Source of the DNA: Forficula auricularia
Lineage: Eukaryota > Arthropoda > Insecta > Dermaptera > Forficulidae
NCBI GenBank assembly: GCA_024734495.1
Contig: JALMQS010000068.1
Span: forward strand, 496,001-560,000
Reading direction: 5' to 3'
DNA: 64,000 nt
Part shown: one piece after another, positions 1 through 12,295 of the stretch
Position numbering within the stretch: position 1 is the stretch's first letter
How the letters are laid out: every line of letters starts with the position of its first letter
Notes under the pieces: model-generated
Database searches by the model: none
What the model was told of the DNA's origin: nothing
What the model saw: the letters and a program-made list of their open reading frames with translations, nothing else
Made by a program: the position numbers and the translations under genes

Positions 1-220
1 CGTTTCTTTTCTAAAATAAGTTTTTTAGTCGAAACCTTTGATAAATAGAATGAAATTTCATTGTATTTAAATATATAAATGAATTCTCGATTGTCACTAG
101 AAAAATATCGCATTAAATGTGCGCATGAGTGTTGCTTTAACAGCTGATTTTCGTTTGTATATGTCGAGAGCTGACAAGCTTAACAGCATAAGTCGAGTTT
201 TTTCTGAAAATGATATACGG

Positions 221-562
221 AATACAAGAACTTATTTGTTGTTATGAACGTTGTCAGAGTTTGTGGCAGGAATGAAACTGTATTATTTGAAGGAGAAGGT
301 ATCAGCCAAAGTTGGATGCGCTGGATTCATTCTGAACCTTTGGTCACAGGCACGTTATAAATTTACATGAAGCTGCAATTTTTATTTTTGACAAGGCTTG
401 GTTTGATCACATATGTGTACCGCATTTTGTTTATAACTCCTAATTAACTGAAGATGGCCAAATAAATTCAGGCCGAAACGTTTTATTCAGGGTGTTTTAT
501 TGAATTCAGCGCATCCAACTTTGGCTATTACCTCCTCCTTCATATAATACAAGAACTTATTT
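221..562. mobile_element. Foldback element with 17-bp target duplication and hammerhead-like motif
   Basis: The 17-mer aatacaagaacttattt occurs at 221-237 and 546-562 and brackets about 308 bp, so it reads as a target site duplication. Inside, about 48 bp near 275-325 is inverted at 500-545; both arms contain the words CCAAAGTTGGATGCGCTG or its complement. Before the right arm, at 448-482, lies CTGAAGA-T-GGCC-loop-GGCC-GAAACG. A long target duplication plus this motif is unlike a classic DNA transposon and closer to what is described for Penelope-like retroelements (inference). No coding capacity is visible. Confidence 0.6.
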
Positions 563-2561
563 ATTGATAAAACTGTTGACAAAAAAATGAAGTCATTTTA
601 GTTCATAAGTAATAAATGGCACTAATTATTCTATTTTACACAAATAATTTTTAAAAAACTTCTATTTTTTCATTTTTAATATGTTTACGTAGGAGCCACG
701 ATAAACCATAGGAATGATTATAAAAGAAGAGACAAAAGCAATGCATTGTATTTTTATTTGATGTGATATTCATGTTGGAGCTGTGATAAACTACATACTC
801 GTATAAGAGTCATAAAGGAAATTTTTAATTATATCTGAAGAAGAAATTGTTTTTTAAGTGTCATAAAATACAATAATGTTAAAAGTACAGTAAAGGAGAT
901 AAAATTTTCTTCACATCCAAATTATACTCATGATTGTAAAATTTCATCACCGTTATGAAGAATTTATGTCAACAAAATTTGTGGAATAAATGAGAATGAA
1001 GGTAAAAAAAAACCTTGATATTTTTGACCCCACAAAAGTGAAATTTCATACTCGAAAAGAGCTAAAAAAATTAATGATTCGTTTATTATAGCTCTGCTAA
1101 AAAACGAAAACTTGCCTCTGCTTGTTGCTGCAATATAACGCTTCCATATATATGAGTATGGTTTGGGTTTCTCTACTTCGCTAGTATCATCGCCCTTTTC
1201 GTTTATCGAAGCTCTTTTGTGAACACACGCTTACATCAATTGGCTTTTTTTTCCAACATACACCTTAATAAGAAAAGTTCCTAACTCTGTTTTAGGTAAT
1301 TTCGCAGTAGAGTCGTTTACTTTTAACACATACTTTTCTCTTAATTTTGAAAATAGTCAACGGGAATTTCAAGGCTAAATTTTTTTAAGACATTAGATTT
1401 TTCTCAGTTAGTACAGCTCTAAATTTACTGCCAAATATAAGTTATAATCCAATTTCTCCAAAAAGAGGAGTCTACCACTTTTCTTATTAAACGAACAATA
1501 TTACAAATAACATACTTCCAGCTTACTACATCAAAATTGAGTAATCTCAAATTTTGAACTAATATAATTAAAAATTAAATTAAAATAGAATAGTGACGAT
1601 TTAGTGAAAAAATTACCATGATTTGAATAGCATCTTATTACATTATTTATTTTAATTAAAAAAACAATTGTATCATTTGTCTAATTATTTCAATTTGTTT
1701 TATCAAAAGGATATGTATTTGCTGAATATATAGTATAATATTTAATGTGGGCTTCCATAAGGTTTTGACCAATATCCAAGTGTTAATAAAATAAGGCGAA
1801 ATACCTATAAATAAATGTGATGGAATTAAAATACTGCCAACTTTTTTGGTTTGATATAAAATTTTAAATAAAGCTTTAGAAAAAGTGCAACAAAATGTTT
1901 CATTATTAGTTAATATTACTCTACTACCCTCTTATTAAATATTTGTTAATATATAGGACTTTTTATTTAAATATAAATATTACATTTAAAAAATGTTATT
2001 CTTTGAGCCCCTCTTCAAAGGGGTTGGGATCTTGGGGTGTAGCCAGTCTGCCCTTACGTTCGGCGCCTCTTGGTAATGCTATATTAGTATCTTAGGGTAT
2101 TTAAAATTCCCAAGATTGTTTTAAATTTTAATCTTTGATGATCCAATATAGCATGAAAACTTTTAAATTATTACTTGTTAGTTGTTTAGTATTCAAATAA
2201 AAAGCCAATCAGGGTGATTAATTTACATGCAAGTTATTTTTTATATGGCCTCTAGCATGGTAGATACCAGAATTTTCTTATAGAGGGAGGGGAATATGTG
2301 GTATGGCATAATTTTGGGGGCTAAGAACTCGGGAAATTTTAAGTTTCCCTAACCCATTCTAAACAGTGCAACAAATCTGTTGTTGCAAAGCAAGTAGAAA
2401 AATAAAACGCAAGATTTCTTGATCTATACAATTTGTTTTTAAGCTGTGTGTGGATTAACTCTACATGCAACAGGATATGACCTCTAGTGAAATAGTTTTA
2501 AAATTATTATATAAATACTCAATTGAGAATTCTGTTAATAATGACATTTTGAAGGATATCT
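563..2561. other. AT-rich intergenic stretch, no gene seen
   Basis: No open frame with recognisable protein features on either strand. The only non-AT-rich patch is 2005-2075, with short words such as GGGGTTGGGATCTTGGGG, and it matches nothing I recognise. A 10-bp inverted pair (ATGCTATATT / AATATAGCAT) lies near 2074 and 2145. Confidence 0.5.
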
Positions 2562-2651
2562 GTATAGATCAGTGTTTCTCAAACTATATGTAGCGACACA
2601 CTTTTAGTAAGTCTAAAATTTCGCGATACACTAAAAGTGACAAGTACAAAT

Positions 2652-3135
2652 ATTACTGTATAGCATCGAAATTTTCTCTGGAGAGAGACGGACTGGTAGA
2701 AATTTTAATTGAAAGTAATGGAAGGCAGCCTACGGTAGTGAGGAAAGAAAAAATTACGTATATAAAATAAGGTGTAATTTATTGGTATCCTTCCTCCTTT
2801 CCTTTCAAACCGACGTTTCGGAGGATTTTCCCTCCTTCTTCAGGGTTTCAAAGGGTAAATGAATGAAACAAATAAAATGTTTCCTTCTTCTCTCCACAGT
2901 AGTGTTCAAAAACTTTCTTCATTTTAACAAAGGCAGAAAGACAAAAAATTTTTTTTCCTTCTTTTCTTAATTAGATTGAACCCTGAAGAAGGAGGGAAAA
3001 ATCCTCCGAAACGTCGGTTTGAAAGGAAAGGAGGAAGGATTCAATAAATTACACCTTATTTTATATGTATTAATTTTTCTTTCCTCACTACCTCTGGGCT
3101 GCCTTCCATTACTTTCAATTAAAATTACTGTATAG
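2652..3135. mobile_element. Foldback element (family A) nested in hAT, 12-bp target duplication
   Basis: attactgtatag at 2652-2663 is repeated at 3124-3135 and brackets the insertion. The arms are long inverted copies: the left contains GAAAGTAATGGAAGGCAGCC and AAGGTGTAATTTATTGG, the right their complements, ending with CTTTCAATT. Each arm carries a hairpin motif: minus strand 2812-2843 and plus strand 2983-3015, CTGAAGA-A-GGAGG-loop-CCTCC-GAAACGTC. At the plus-strand copy the flanks TTGAACC (2976-2982) and GGTTTGA (3016-3022) can also pair. Other family A copies lie at 52.8 and 56.1 kb. Confidence 0.75.
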
Positions 3136-3399
3136 TATAGTTCTAAAGTTTATAAATGTAATATTATATTTGGAAATAGCAAAAAATAATACACTTTTTA
3201 TTTGTTTTAAGTAAGTTTAATAATCTGTATATGTAGGTATTACATAACGAAATTATAATTTTTAAAGAAAAATATACATTTTTAATACAATTGGTGGGAT
3301 TGATGTACAGAACAAAGTTTTTTTATTCGGGGACTTATCGATGCCAGCCTCACTCTTAATTCCTCTTCTACTGATTTTAGTCGTTCTCTTTTCTTTTGT

Positions 3400-4158
3400 T
3401 TAATTTCGTTCAATGCTGAAAATCCTGCTTCGCACAAGTAAGAAAGAGGTGGAGAATTGTAAGAGAATTCTTATATCTCTGTCAGAAATGTTCGAAAAAT
3501 CATTTTTTATTTTTATCCAAAATTGACCAACATTATTATTATTCTTAAACTGAATTTCCAGCGATTGATTGCTTCGGATTTCGGCCAGCTCTTCTTCCTC
3601 TTGTAGGTTTAATTGCAAAGATGGACAATTTTTTGTCGCAAATGAATCTCTTACTCCACAAATAAATTTTTGTATCAAGTGACGGAAAATAATGTTCAAT
3701 TTTTGTTTTTAGCAGCTCTAATGTTTCACTTATTAAATTAATTATTTCTTTATAATTTGCTTTTGCAGTCAAGGGAAACATTTCTAATTTATGTTCTTTT
3801 ACATATCTTGTCCATATATTTAGCTTTTCCTTAAAGGCGAACAACTTGTCAGTAGAAGAGAGCAAATTTTCCTCTGATCCTTGCATACTTTTATTTAATT
3901 TGTTCAGTTGCAGCAAATAAATCTGCTAGAAAAAGCTAACTTAGCACACCAAACATTATCACTTAAAAAATCACAAAATTCTGATTCTTCAAGAGAAAAA
4001 ATAATCATTTCATACATTACAGCGAAAGTACATTTCCTTTTGATAACTAATCGGACTTCAGAGTGCATTATTAGAGAAATGTGATCCGACTTCAGTGCTT
4101 CGCACAATTTATCGAAAATATGAATTTTTTGCGGTCTAGTTTTAATATAATTGACCAA
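3400..4158 (-). pseudogene. hAT transposase, C-terminal half, frameshifted
   Basis: Three overlapping minus-strand segments, read in order 4158-3904, 3916-3545 and 3699-3400, give consecutive parts of one hAT transposase of the kind domesticated as ZBED/FAM200-type proteins. The first has the VNYIKTRPQK...HSEVRL region, the second AFKEKLNIW...EMFPL...HYFPSLD, the third LQEEEELAEI...FW..I...ILLQFSTS, which is the C-terminal dimerisation region. Each change of frame is a lesion. No N-terminal zinc finger or first catalytic region is present up to the element end at 4408. The protein is dead in this copy. The family call comes from the order of the motifs. Confidence 0.8.
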
Positions 4159-4416
4159 TTTAATTGCTTGATCAAGTACAGATTTTAACTCAGGTACAAC
4201 TGTTACTTTTTATGTTACTGGAGCTTCTTGATGTATAAAACAATGTGTTTATGTGTTGTATTAATATTAGAATTGCATTGTTTTACTAATTTCACAAAAA
4301 TAAATTTGAGTTTATTAGGAGATAATAATTAGAGCTTTTTTCTGCGACACACCTGAAGCTTGATCGCGACACACTAGTGTGTCACGACACATAGTTTGAG
4401 GAACACTGTTATAGAT

Positions 4417-5774
4417 AGTACTAAATTATAATAATAAGTTAATTAAAAAATACAGAAATCATTAAACCACCACAACGTTTTTGATTTATTATGCAAAGTA
4501 GATATGCGTAAGTATTGTAATCGTGCAGACCTTCATGTTACAAGGTTTATTGAATACATTTTCTTTTAATTTCTAAGTATGTTTGTTAGTATATCCTAGC
4601 GTAAAAATCAATAAGAATTTAGAATAAACTTTATAATTAATACTTCTATAATGAGATTAAGAGCTGCTTGAATTATGTTTGAATACTGATATCACTCTGG
4701 CGTTTAATCACATTGAGATTAAAAAATATATATAATGTCTCTTAAAATATTAATTACAATATTATGTATTAATAAAATACTTTTTCTATGTCCTTGAAAC
4801 TTTGAATAATTTTCAAAATATGTTCAGTTTTTTTTTTGAGTAATTAAAAAACAAAAACTAAACTAATACGTAATTGAACTATATTAAAAATAAAAATCCA
4901 GCGACCTCGATTCATATAATATTCAAGATTTCATAAATATTGAACAAATGATCTACCCAGAAAACTATTATTTCAATAAATATAAGGCTTCTTATTAAAA
5001 TTCATTTTCTGAACTCAAGGGAAACGTTAAAGTTTGAATAAATCTAGACATCGAATTTTCTCAGGAATATAATATTTCGATTAATATTTATCTTTTCTTT
5101 ATAGTAATGAAAATCAAATTATAAAAAGAGATGTATTTGTATGGCAAAGAGTGAAAATTAACCAGTCACCACGAATCCATAATATATGATTTTAAGTACC
5201 TAATATAGTCTCTATATGCTAAATTCCAGCTTTTTTAAAAGTCTTTTACGCACTAGTACTTCTGAATTCGGTCTAACACAAAAATATTTAGGCTAACACA
5301 TTGCAATTTCAGAGCATAATCTATTATTACTATTATTATATCTTCCTGAAAATTTTTTCTGATTTCTAATTTTTCTATGCTTCGATATATTTTTAGCTAG
5401 ACAAGGAAAAAAAACTGGTTATTGCATCTTAAATTACAAGATGAAACAAAAAGAAAACACCAGACTTATTCAGATAGCTAGAAGACGGTTTTTAACTGGC
5501 TTTCGGACTGTAAAAGTTTACATAAGATATCAATAAAACGATCCTAAAGCGAAACTATAAAATAAAACCTGTATTCCGGGTTCCATATAAACAGGAGCTT
5601 TGAGGAAGAATGCTTTCTCTATCAAATGTGTTTATAATAAATAATTAATAATAATATTTATACAAATTTCTATAGTTTAACAAACTTCTGGTCAGTCACT
5701 ATTTAATAATTTTCTCTCTCATCTCTAATTGTCTCCTTCAAGTTAAATTTAGTTGGTTCATGTCCATTTTAATA
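4417..5774. other. AT-rich intergenic stretch, no gene seen
   Basis: Unique-looking AT-rich sequence without open frames of note. Only short simple AT runs are present. Confidence 0.5.
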
Positions 5775-6160
5775 ATAAATAAAAGATTCCGGGTTTATAG
5801 ACAATCTTTTTTATTTATTAATGTTTTCGTAAGACGTTTCGTCCTTTTTTAGGACTTTTTCAAGTATTATAGGATGAATAATATGAATACACTATTTATT
5901 GTCTCCATGGTTTCACTATTTTATCAACGATTAATGTTTTAAGTAGTTGAGGTGGGTGGCATATAGCCAATTATGTATAAATTATTGTAATTGAAATATT
6001 ATGGATTCATTTGATTTGTGTGATCTAATTGTTCTTTTGTCCTTTGTTTTCAGTACTTGAAAAAGTCCTGAAAAAGAACGAAACGTATACGAAAATTGAT
6101 ATTTAACATTAATAAATAACAATTGTCCAAAAACTCGTGAATCTTTTATTTATAAATTTA
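5775..6160. mobile_element. Foldback element (family B) with two facing hairpin motifs
   Basis: Left arm (about 5778-5865) and right arm (about 6050-6155) are inverted relatives: AAAAGATTC, TTATTTATTAATGTT and GACGTTTCGTYC/complement recur in order. Left motif (minus): TTGAAAA-A-GTCC-loop-GGAC-GAAACGTC. The right motif (plus) is more decayed. The CTGANGA part is replaced by TTGAAAA, so a hammerhead core would be inactive here, although stem GTCC/GGAC is intact on the left. Confidence 0.55.
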
Positions 6161-6231
6161 AAAGTTGGACAGTAAGAGAAGGGTTAGTTCATAGAGAGAA
6201 ACAAAGAGGTATATATAAAATATATATATGT

Positions 6232-7450
6232 ATAAATAATATATATATATGTATACGAGCTGCTCCAGGCACGCCCTCTACAGCTCGGCCCTCCGTGCAG
6301 GTGGCCCTGGCGGGCGGCGTCTCGGCATGTGATTATTAGGTTTCCAAAATTCATTTAAAAAAAAGCTCCATTCCCAAAAAAGTGTTTTTTTTTTTTTTGT
6401 TTTTTTTTTGTTATAAGAGTATTTTTTGCCCCCACTCACATTTTGGGTGGTTGAAATTATTTTTTAGATATTTGAAAATATTTAGATATTTGCAAATAAA
6501 TAACTCTCAGTTTTCTAAAGAGTAAATGTACAAAAAAGCTAAAAATTTCTATATTTTGCCCCCTCCCCTCCTCTTTCGCCTCCATACAGTCAATTTTGAT
6601 AGTTGATTTTTACAGGAATAGTTTCTTAAAGTAATAATGAATAACTCTACAAAATTTGTTCAAGATCGGAGAGAGTTTTAATTTTTGCCCCCACTCACAT
6701 TTTGGATAGTTCAGGGGTGGGGTCGGATTACAAAAAATCTTTAAATTATTTTTTAGATATTTGCAAATAAATAATCCACAGTTTTCTAAAGAATAAATGT
6801 ACTAAAAAGCTAAAAATTTCTATAATTTGCCCCCTCCCCCTTCGCCCCCATACAGTCAATTTTGATAGTTGATTTTTACAGGAATAGTTTCTTAAAGTAA
6901 TAATGAATAACTCTACAAAATTTGATCAAGATAGAAGAGAGTTTTAATTTTTGCTCCCACTCACATTTTGGATAGTTGGGAGTCGAATTTCAAAAAATCC
7001 TGAAATTACTTTTTAGATATTTGGATTTAGAATTTTAATAAGTAAAAATCAAGTAGATATCTTATCGTTCTTAATTGAAAATGCATAATTAGTACTAAAC
7101 ACATTGCAAAGATATTTTGCCCCTTTGACCCCTTTAGGGGTCGAATTTCAAAAATCCTGAAATTACTTTTTAGATATTTTAATTTAGTATTTTTATAAGT
7201 AAAAAGCAAGTAGATATTTTATCGTCCTTAAGAAATATGGCATAATCAGTGAAAACACACTTTGCCCCCTTTGACCCCCTTAGGGGTCGAATTTCAAAAA
7301 ATCCTTTCTTAGTGAGCACCTATGTCATAGATGTAATATCCTTTCCAAATTTCATGTTTCTACTATATGTCCAGTGGTTCTGGCTGTTTTGATGAATAGT
7401 GAGTGAGTGAGTGAGTCTATCGGGCAAAGAATTTTATATATATAGATATA
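6232..7450. mobile_element. Helentron-like non-autonomous element
   Basis: Begins in a TATATA run with GAGCTGCTCCAGGCACGCCC, a relative of the ACTAGCTGTACCCGGCGTGCC start seen at 34297 and 35418, including the shared CCCTGGCGGGCGGCGTCTCGG block. It ends in GAGTGAGTGAGTGAGT followed by another TATATA run. The body repeats a phrase with TTGCCCCC(T)CCCC and TTTTAGATATTTG several times (6450-7300). No coding frame. Assigned to the Helitron/Helentron group because the related element at 35576 holds helicase remains. Confidence 0.5.
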
Positions 7451-8629
7451 TTTTATATATATATGTGTGTATGTTTATTTGCATCAAGCAGAGGAGAACC
7501 TCTTTGTTTCTCTCTATGAAACAACATCTCTGCTACTCTCGACAAAATAAAAACTTTTCAATTAGAAGGGTTCCTGAAAATCTTGGGAGAGCCCATTCTT
7601 TTCTTAACATTTTAAATGTTTTTTACATTATAATTTTTTAATTGAAAAAATAATTTGTTTAATTAATTAGATTTTTTGCTTAAATGCCATTTTCTGTCTT
7701 AAAAATAACTTTATTAAAAAATAAAATGATTTTTTCAATGATAATCCAACTTGAAAATGTAGTGGAACACAATGTCTTGATGTGAGCTAATCGATGATTC
7801 TTTTGCATTGTCTGAGCATAGAGTTTAAGCAAGTTGGCTTTCGTATCTTTGCTTATTTCTTTACTTAATACTTTATTATTATTTTTTACCTTTTGACTTC
7901 TACATCTGTAGCGGTTCTTAAGTGATTAAAGATAGAAATCGAGTCACCACAGCCAACATTGATTTATCTATTAAAGTCGATGTTGTAAGAAATTGTAAGG
8001 AAGCCGTTTCCACTTTTCATCCACTGATATATAACAATTTTATCACTTTTATGGATCGATTTTGAAAGTAATATAAGCGGTCTGGTGTAACTATAATAAA
8101 TATAAATTTAACTCAAGTTACACCAATGGATAGCTCCCATCGCTTTTTAGAATCGACCCATTAATTATGGATTTTAATGATGCGAATCTCTCTGAAGATT
8201 TTATTTAAGACAGGGCTAAGAATAAAATAGCTATAGAAATATTTATTAAGTAGTTATATGTTATTTTTACAAAATTAATATAAGTTAATACAAATCTATA
8301 AATTTCTTTAATTAATACTAAAGTAAAAAAGGAATTATGGATAGTTTAATATCATTATTCAAGCATTGAAATATTTTAATTTTGTCATTTTATTGTTTTC
8401 CATATTAAATTTCAGATCGTTTTTACAAATTCTTGAAATAGTTATTCTATTCAAAATCCAGATTAAGTCTTTTACTAAGTTTAGCAAAAAGTCTTCTTTC
8501 GTAATTTTTAACAATTTGATCAATTACTTTATTATCCAAAACACCTGTAGATAGAGACCATATAAAATTAGTTGTAATAATAGTGTGCATGTCATTTTAG
8601 TGCTCAAAAACGTAACAAATTGTGGGTTA
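7451..8629. other. Intergenic, 3' flank of the glycine-rich gene
   Basis: AT-rich, no credible coding frame. 7515-7570 shares words (CTACTCTCG, AAAACTTTTCAATT) with repeats at 11440 and 57810. Nothing else identified. Confidence 0.4.
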
Positions 8630-10330
8630 CTATTGACCTGAGCTGCCTCCATTACCGCCGTTACCACCGCGTCCTCCACGGCCTCTTCCGTTTCCGCCGT
8701 TTCCACCATTCCCACCTGAAAATAGGCATTTATTAGATTCTCAATCAACCAAATTAATTTCTCATAACAAAAAATAAAAATAAGAGATTTCAATAATTAA
8801 GGACGAAAGAATAACTTTTTAGAAGAAATATTTATCGTCTTCTTATCTCTCTATGAAGAGGAATTTATAAAATTTGAATTAGAAAATTTATTGCTAATGA
8901 GTAAATAATTTTGTTTAATTTTGTGTTACTCATTCACGTTGGTCACATAACTTCGTTTCTTTCTATAATTTGTCATATTAACAGTTTGTAAAGTGATTCA
9001 GACATCTTTTCATCAGAGTGAATTTCCTCCTTGAGGATGCGATACTTTTTATTAGTCAAAATAGTCTTATGTTTCCAAAATTTAAATACCACTTAAGATT
9101 CAGTAATCACCTCATCATCAACTTTACAATATATATATATATATATAGGTATATTTTAAGGCCGTATTAAGGATCTTTTTAGATATATACATTTGATTTC
9201 ATGCCAGAAAATATTTCACCTCCTCAGGGATCTAGATAAAATTCAGGGCCAAATTTACTATTAGAGCAGTGGCTTATCTCTTGAGACATAATCCTTCCAA
9301 CATAGTATAAACAGCTAGAAAAATTTTCTCGAAAGTAAACTAACTACCTGTTAAACTTTATTGCCTACAGAGTTTTTAAACAAACACTCAAACATAGGCT
9401 GTCGTGTCTGAATGCAATATGCAACATAATTTTACAATGAATATAATTTTCTTTGAAGTGAAAACTCCTATCTTGAAATATGTGTTAGAAATATTTTGTC
9501 TCAAGGGAAATTCTCGAATATCAAGTATGCTATTTGGGTTCGATTCCCGTAAGAGCGTGAGCGAGAATACTTTTGTCTTGAAATCAAACATTTGAAAAGA
9601 TTCTCTGTTTTATTCGCTCCGTGCGCAACATAGGTGACACTTTTAAGAACTTCGGGTACAATCTACCTCCTTATTTAGCATTCATCTGTGTATATTAACG
9701 TGTATTTTACTGAATCAAAAAGTGTTTAATTATTTTACTTTAACTTATAAATTGATGATAAATTCAATTAAAAAAGAAGTTTTCAAGTGCACTGTGACGA
9801 AGTGTAAAAACATTTCACTAATTTCCAAAGGATGGCGCTAAGCGCAGTTGCGCACGGAGCGAATATGGACTTTAAATTATTTTTGTATAATTATTTATTA
9901 ATAATTAAAAAAAATAGTTCTAGAGTACCTTTACCACCATTGCCACCATTTCCCCCATTGCCTCCATTACCACCAATGCCTCCGTTGCCCCCGTTTCCTC
10001 CGTTACCGCCGTTTCCACCACTTGAGACATCAACGCCTTCTAAATCGAGTCCAAGTCCTCTTCCATCGTTTCCTCCATGACCACCGTGACCACCGTGTCC
10101 ACCACGACCTGCATTGGGCCCTCCACAAATCGCTCCACCTCCTCCATCACCACCATCGCCTCCATTTCCATTTTCCGAGCCGTCTTCTCCAGCCTCTCCA
10201 GCCTGGCCGTTGACATTCCCTCCACAATTTCCTCCATTTCCACCATTACCTCCTCGACCTCCTTTACATTCTATGAGTACAAATGCGCTCAACAACAGGA
10301 ACAGAAGCGCCAACGCCTTTTCATTTCGTA
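8630..10330 (-). CDS. Glycine-rich secreted protein, spliced, 5' exon not found
   Basis: Two coding exons on the minus strand. Exon A (10330 or 10316 to 9929) opens after a pyrimidine-rich acceptor (TTTTTTTTGTAG) with a hydrophobic leader, [17 protein letters not shown], then a GGRGGNGG domain with GGHGG and GGNGG repeats and three cysteines. A donor (AAAG|GTACTC) ends it in phase 1. Exon B (8715 to 8630) follows a TTTTCAG acceptor, continues in frame with [15 protein letters not shown] and ends SSGQ-TAG. The matching repeat and phase on both sides make the join convincing. There is no ATG in frame in exon A, so a short first exon lies upstream of 10331 and I could not place it. Likely a secreted structural or gland protein of the low-complexity glycine-rich class. 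The specific role is unknown. Both exons are much richer in G and C than their surroundings. Confidence 0.75.
9612..9864. mobile_element. MITE with 18-bp perfect inverted ends, inside an intron
   Basis: ATTCGCTCCGTGCGCAAC at 9612-9629 is perfectly inverted at 9847-9864. The 253-bp unit sits in the intron of the glycine-rich gene, about 65 bp from its donor site. No target duplication of clear length is visible. Confidence 0.65.
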
Positions 10331-10570
10331 CTACAAAAAAAAAGAAAAGACATATTCCAATTAAATAGTTCAAAGTTTTAATAATTTAAATCTTTATTTT
10401 TAGAAATTACGAACAAAAACGTTAGCAAAATATTAAAATTGAATTACATTTAAGGGAAGGTCGCGTGATTCACCAGAGAGGTGCGAAATATCAGAAAGGG
10501 GCACAGAAGGGTTGAACAGTCGAAAAAACTAACTATTGATACGAAGAAAATAAAAAAACCCAACAACATG

Positions 10571-10748
10571 GGGCCGGGTTAGGATAGGGGTTAGCGTATC
10601 AGCCTGCTACTCAAGTGGACCCGATTTTGAATCCGGCTAAAATATGATCCCTGGGTAGAGACAAATAAAAAAAAACAATAATAAGTATAGTAAATTGGCT
10701 TATGGCTAGAAAAGCCGAAAAGCCAAAAATAATAATAATAATAATAAA
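10571..10748 (+). mobile_element. tRNA-derived SINE, degenerate
   Basis: A tRNA-like head (GGATAGGGGTTAGCG as A-box relative, GATTTTGAATCCGG as decayed B box) is followed by a family body ending GGCTTATGGCTAGAAAAGCC...AAAGCC and an (AAT)n tail. The same family, better preserved, lies in reverse at 38576-38751. Confidence 0.65.
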
Positions 10749-11123
10749 CATGCATTATCGAACAATACAATAGAAAATATATGTTCTGATTATAAAAGTT
10801 TACTTTATATTTTTATCGCAGATTCATCATTATCCTTATTTAGAAGGGGGTGAAATTGAGTGGAAAGATGGGCGGAAATACAAATAAGCTGAGAGCCCCT
10901 AATTTAAAGTTTTAAAAGGTAATGATTTTTTTGAAAAATAAAGAATGACAACTTATGAGTGGGAGTTTTGTTTTATTTATGAGTCGAACAAGAATATCTA
11001 GTATTTAGCTTAAAGTCTGAAGAGGTATCAATTGCAGGCACAAGGTATTAAAATAAAATGTTTTTTAAGTATTAAAAAATATTTTGTTCTCTAATACCCA
11101 AGAATTATTCTTTCCCTTTAAAT

Positions 11124-11938
11124 AAGGTAGTTCTTTCACAAATGTAAAAAATTCAAGAAGTCCCTGAAACTTGGAATCATAAACAATTAAAAGGAGCAGA
11201 TGCAATGTAAATAGTGTAGTCTTCTGCTGGAATTATAATTTTTTTTTATTTATAATGAGATTATAGTTCTTCGAGGGCTTTGCCCTCTTTCATCAGTCTA
11301 TTACAATTGATTCACAGGAATTGACGAACGAAGAGGGCAAAGCCCTCGGAACTCATAGTCGTCGTTAAAAGAGAATAAATAAAATTTATAATTTCAGTAG
11401 AAGACACACTTTTTATTGGTTCTCCTTCATTATATAAAAATTATGCTACTCTCGGCACAAAAACTTTCAATTTAAAGTAACTAAAAGCATTAATAAACAC
11501 ACTGTTAAAATTTGAAGACGATTTACCACACCAAACATTAAATAATTGCAATTAAAAATGAAATTTTTTACACATGGTAGACTGGGATAGGATGGGAAAA
11601 TGATAATTATTTTTTTTTTCATTGAAGGATTTTCATAATCTTGATGAAAAACCAATATTTGTTAGAATAATATATTCATAATAACTTTAAAAAAATGGAA
11701 ATTATTTAACTCGTAGTTTTGATAAAAATAAAAGCAAAGCATATTTGGAAGCGATTATTTTTAGTGGAGGGGATAGTAAGGTCAATGGCTTGGAAACGAT
11801 CCATTCATAAAGAGGATATAGTAGTGTGAGAAATACAGTCCGTTAAAACACCTAACCTAAAATTTTATCACCGTTCATATGTATAGAGTAGTTACAAGGC
11901 TAAAACTTTTTGTGTGGGTTGTCGCGAAAAAACACCTT
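11124..11938. mobile_element. TTAA-type MITE, copy 1 (with foldback inserted)
   Basis: Left end AAGGTAGTTCTTTCAC and right end GTCGCGAAAAAACACCTT are imperfect inverted repeats. The body (11480-11938) matches the elements at 47957-48476 and, in reverse, 63686 to the window end. In the sister copies the ends abut TTAA; here the sites have decayed to ATAA and TTAC. Compared with the 47957 copy, about 290 bp (11190-11482) is extra and contains a foldback element. Confidence 0.65.
11216..11405. mobile_element. Foldback element with GAGGGC/GCCCTC hairpins
   Basis: Arms share GTCTTCTRCTG, AATTATAA and CGAGGGCTTTGCCCTCTT in inverted order. On the minus strand, 11266-11296 reads CTGATGA-AA-GAGGGC-AAA-GCCCTC-GAAG: the exact CTGATGA of a hammerhead core, but GAAG instead of GAAA. 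A related fragment lies at 57790-57895. Confidence 0.55.
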
Positions 11939-12295
11939 ACTAGACTAAGAAAAATATTTAAAATAATTAAATTAATTTTCTTATATTAAGTTTTATATAT
12001 CTAGATTCAATATTGAAATACATATTTATTCTTTAAATTAATAAATTTATTTATTATTCGGAATGAAAATTTTTCGAGTAGTGTAATATTGAAAACATTG
12101 TGAAATTATACAATTGGTTAACATTTTCTAGTTTATTCACGATAGTTTGGTTTCTGATTTTGAAGCCACGTTCAATCATGAAAATCAAATGCATTGATAG
12201 AATTACAAATGAAGAGAGGTTCTTGAAAAAATCGGAGAGAAGTTTCTTGTGGAAGGAGAAGAGCTCAAATTTGGTTCATAATATATTTTTACTTT

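Larger units (their letters stand above)
2562..4416. mobile_element. hAT transposon, degraded, with nested foldback
   Basis: The left end at 2570 reads CAGTGTTTCTCAAACTAT and the right end at 4408 is its imperfect inverse. The flanking 8-mers are gtatagat (2562-2569) and ttatagat (4409-4416), a 7 of 8 match to a hAT-type 8-bp target duplication. Just inside both ends is a GACACAC word pair. The interior holds the C-terminal half of a hAT transposase on the minus strand, broken over three frames, and a younger foldback element (2652-3135). The N-terminal transposase region is missing, so the element cannot be autonomous. Confidence 0.8.

Noticed and set aside
9531..9560. GGGTTCGATTCCCG as the B box of a tRNA gene
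   Set aside because: No A box at the right distance and no cloverleaf can be drawn from the flanks.
9832..10368. Proline-rich and histidine-rich open frames on the plus strand
   Set aside because: They are the complement of the GGN repeats of the minus-strand glycine-rich exon and have no splice or start support.
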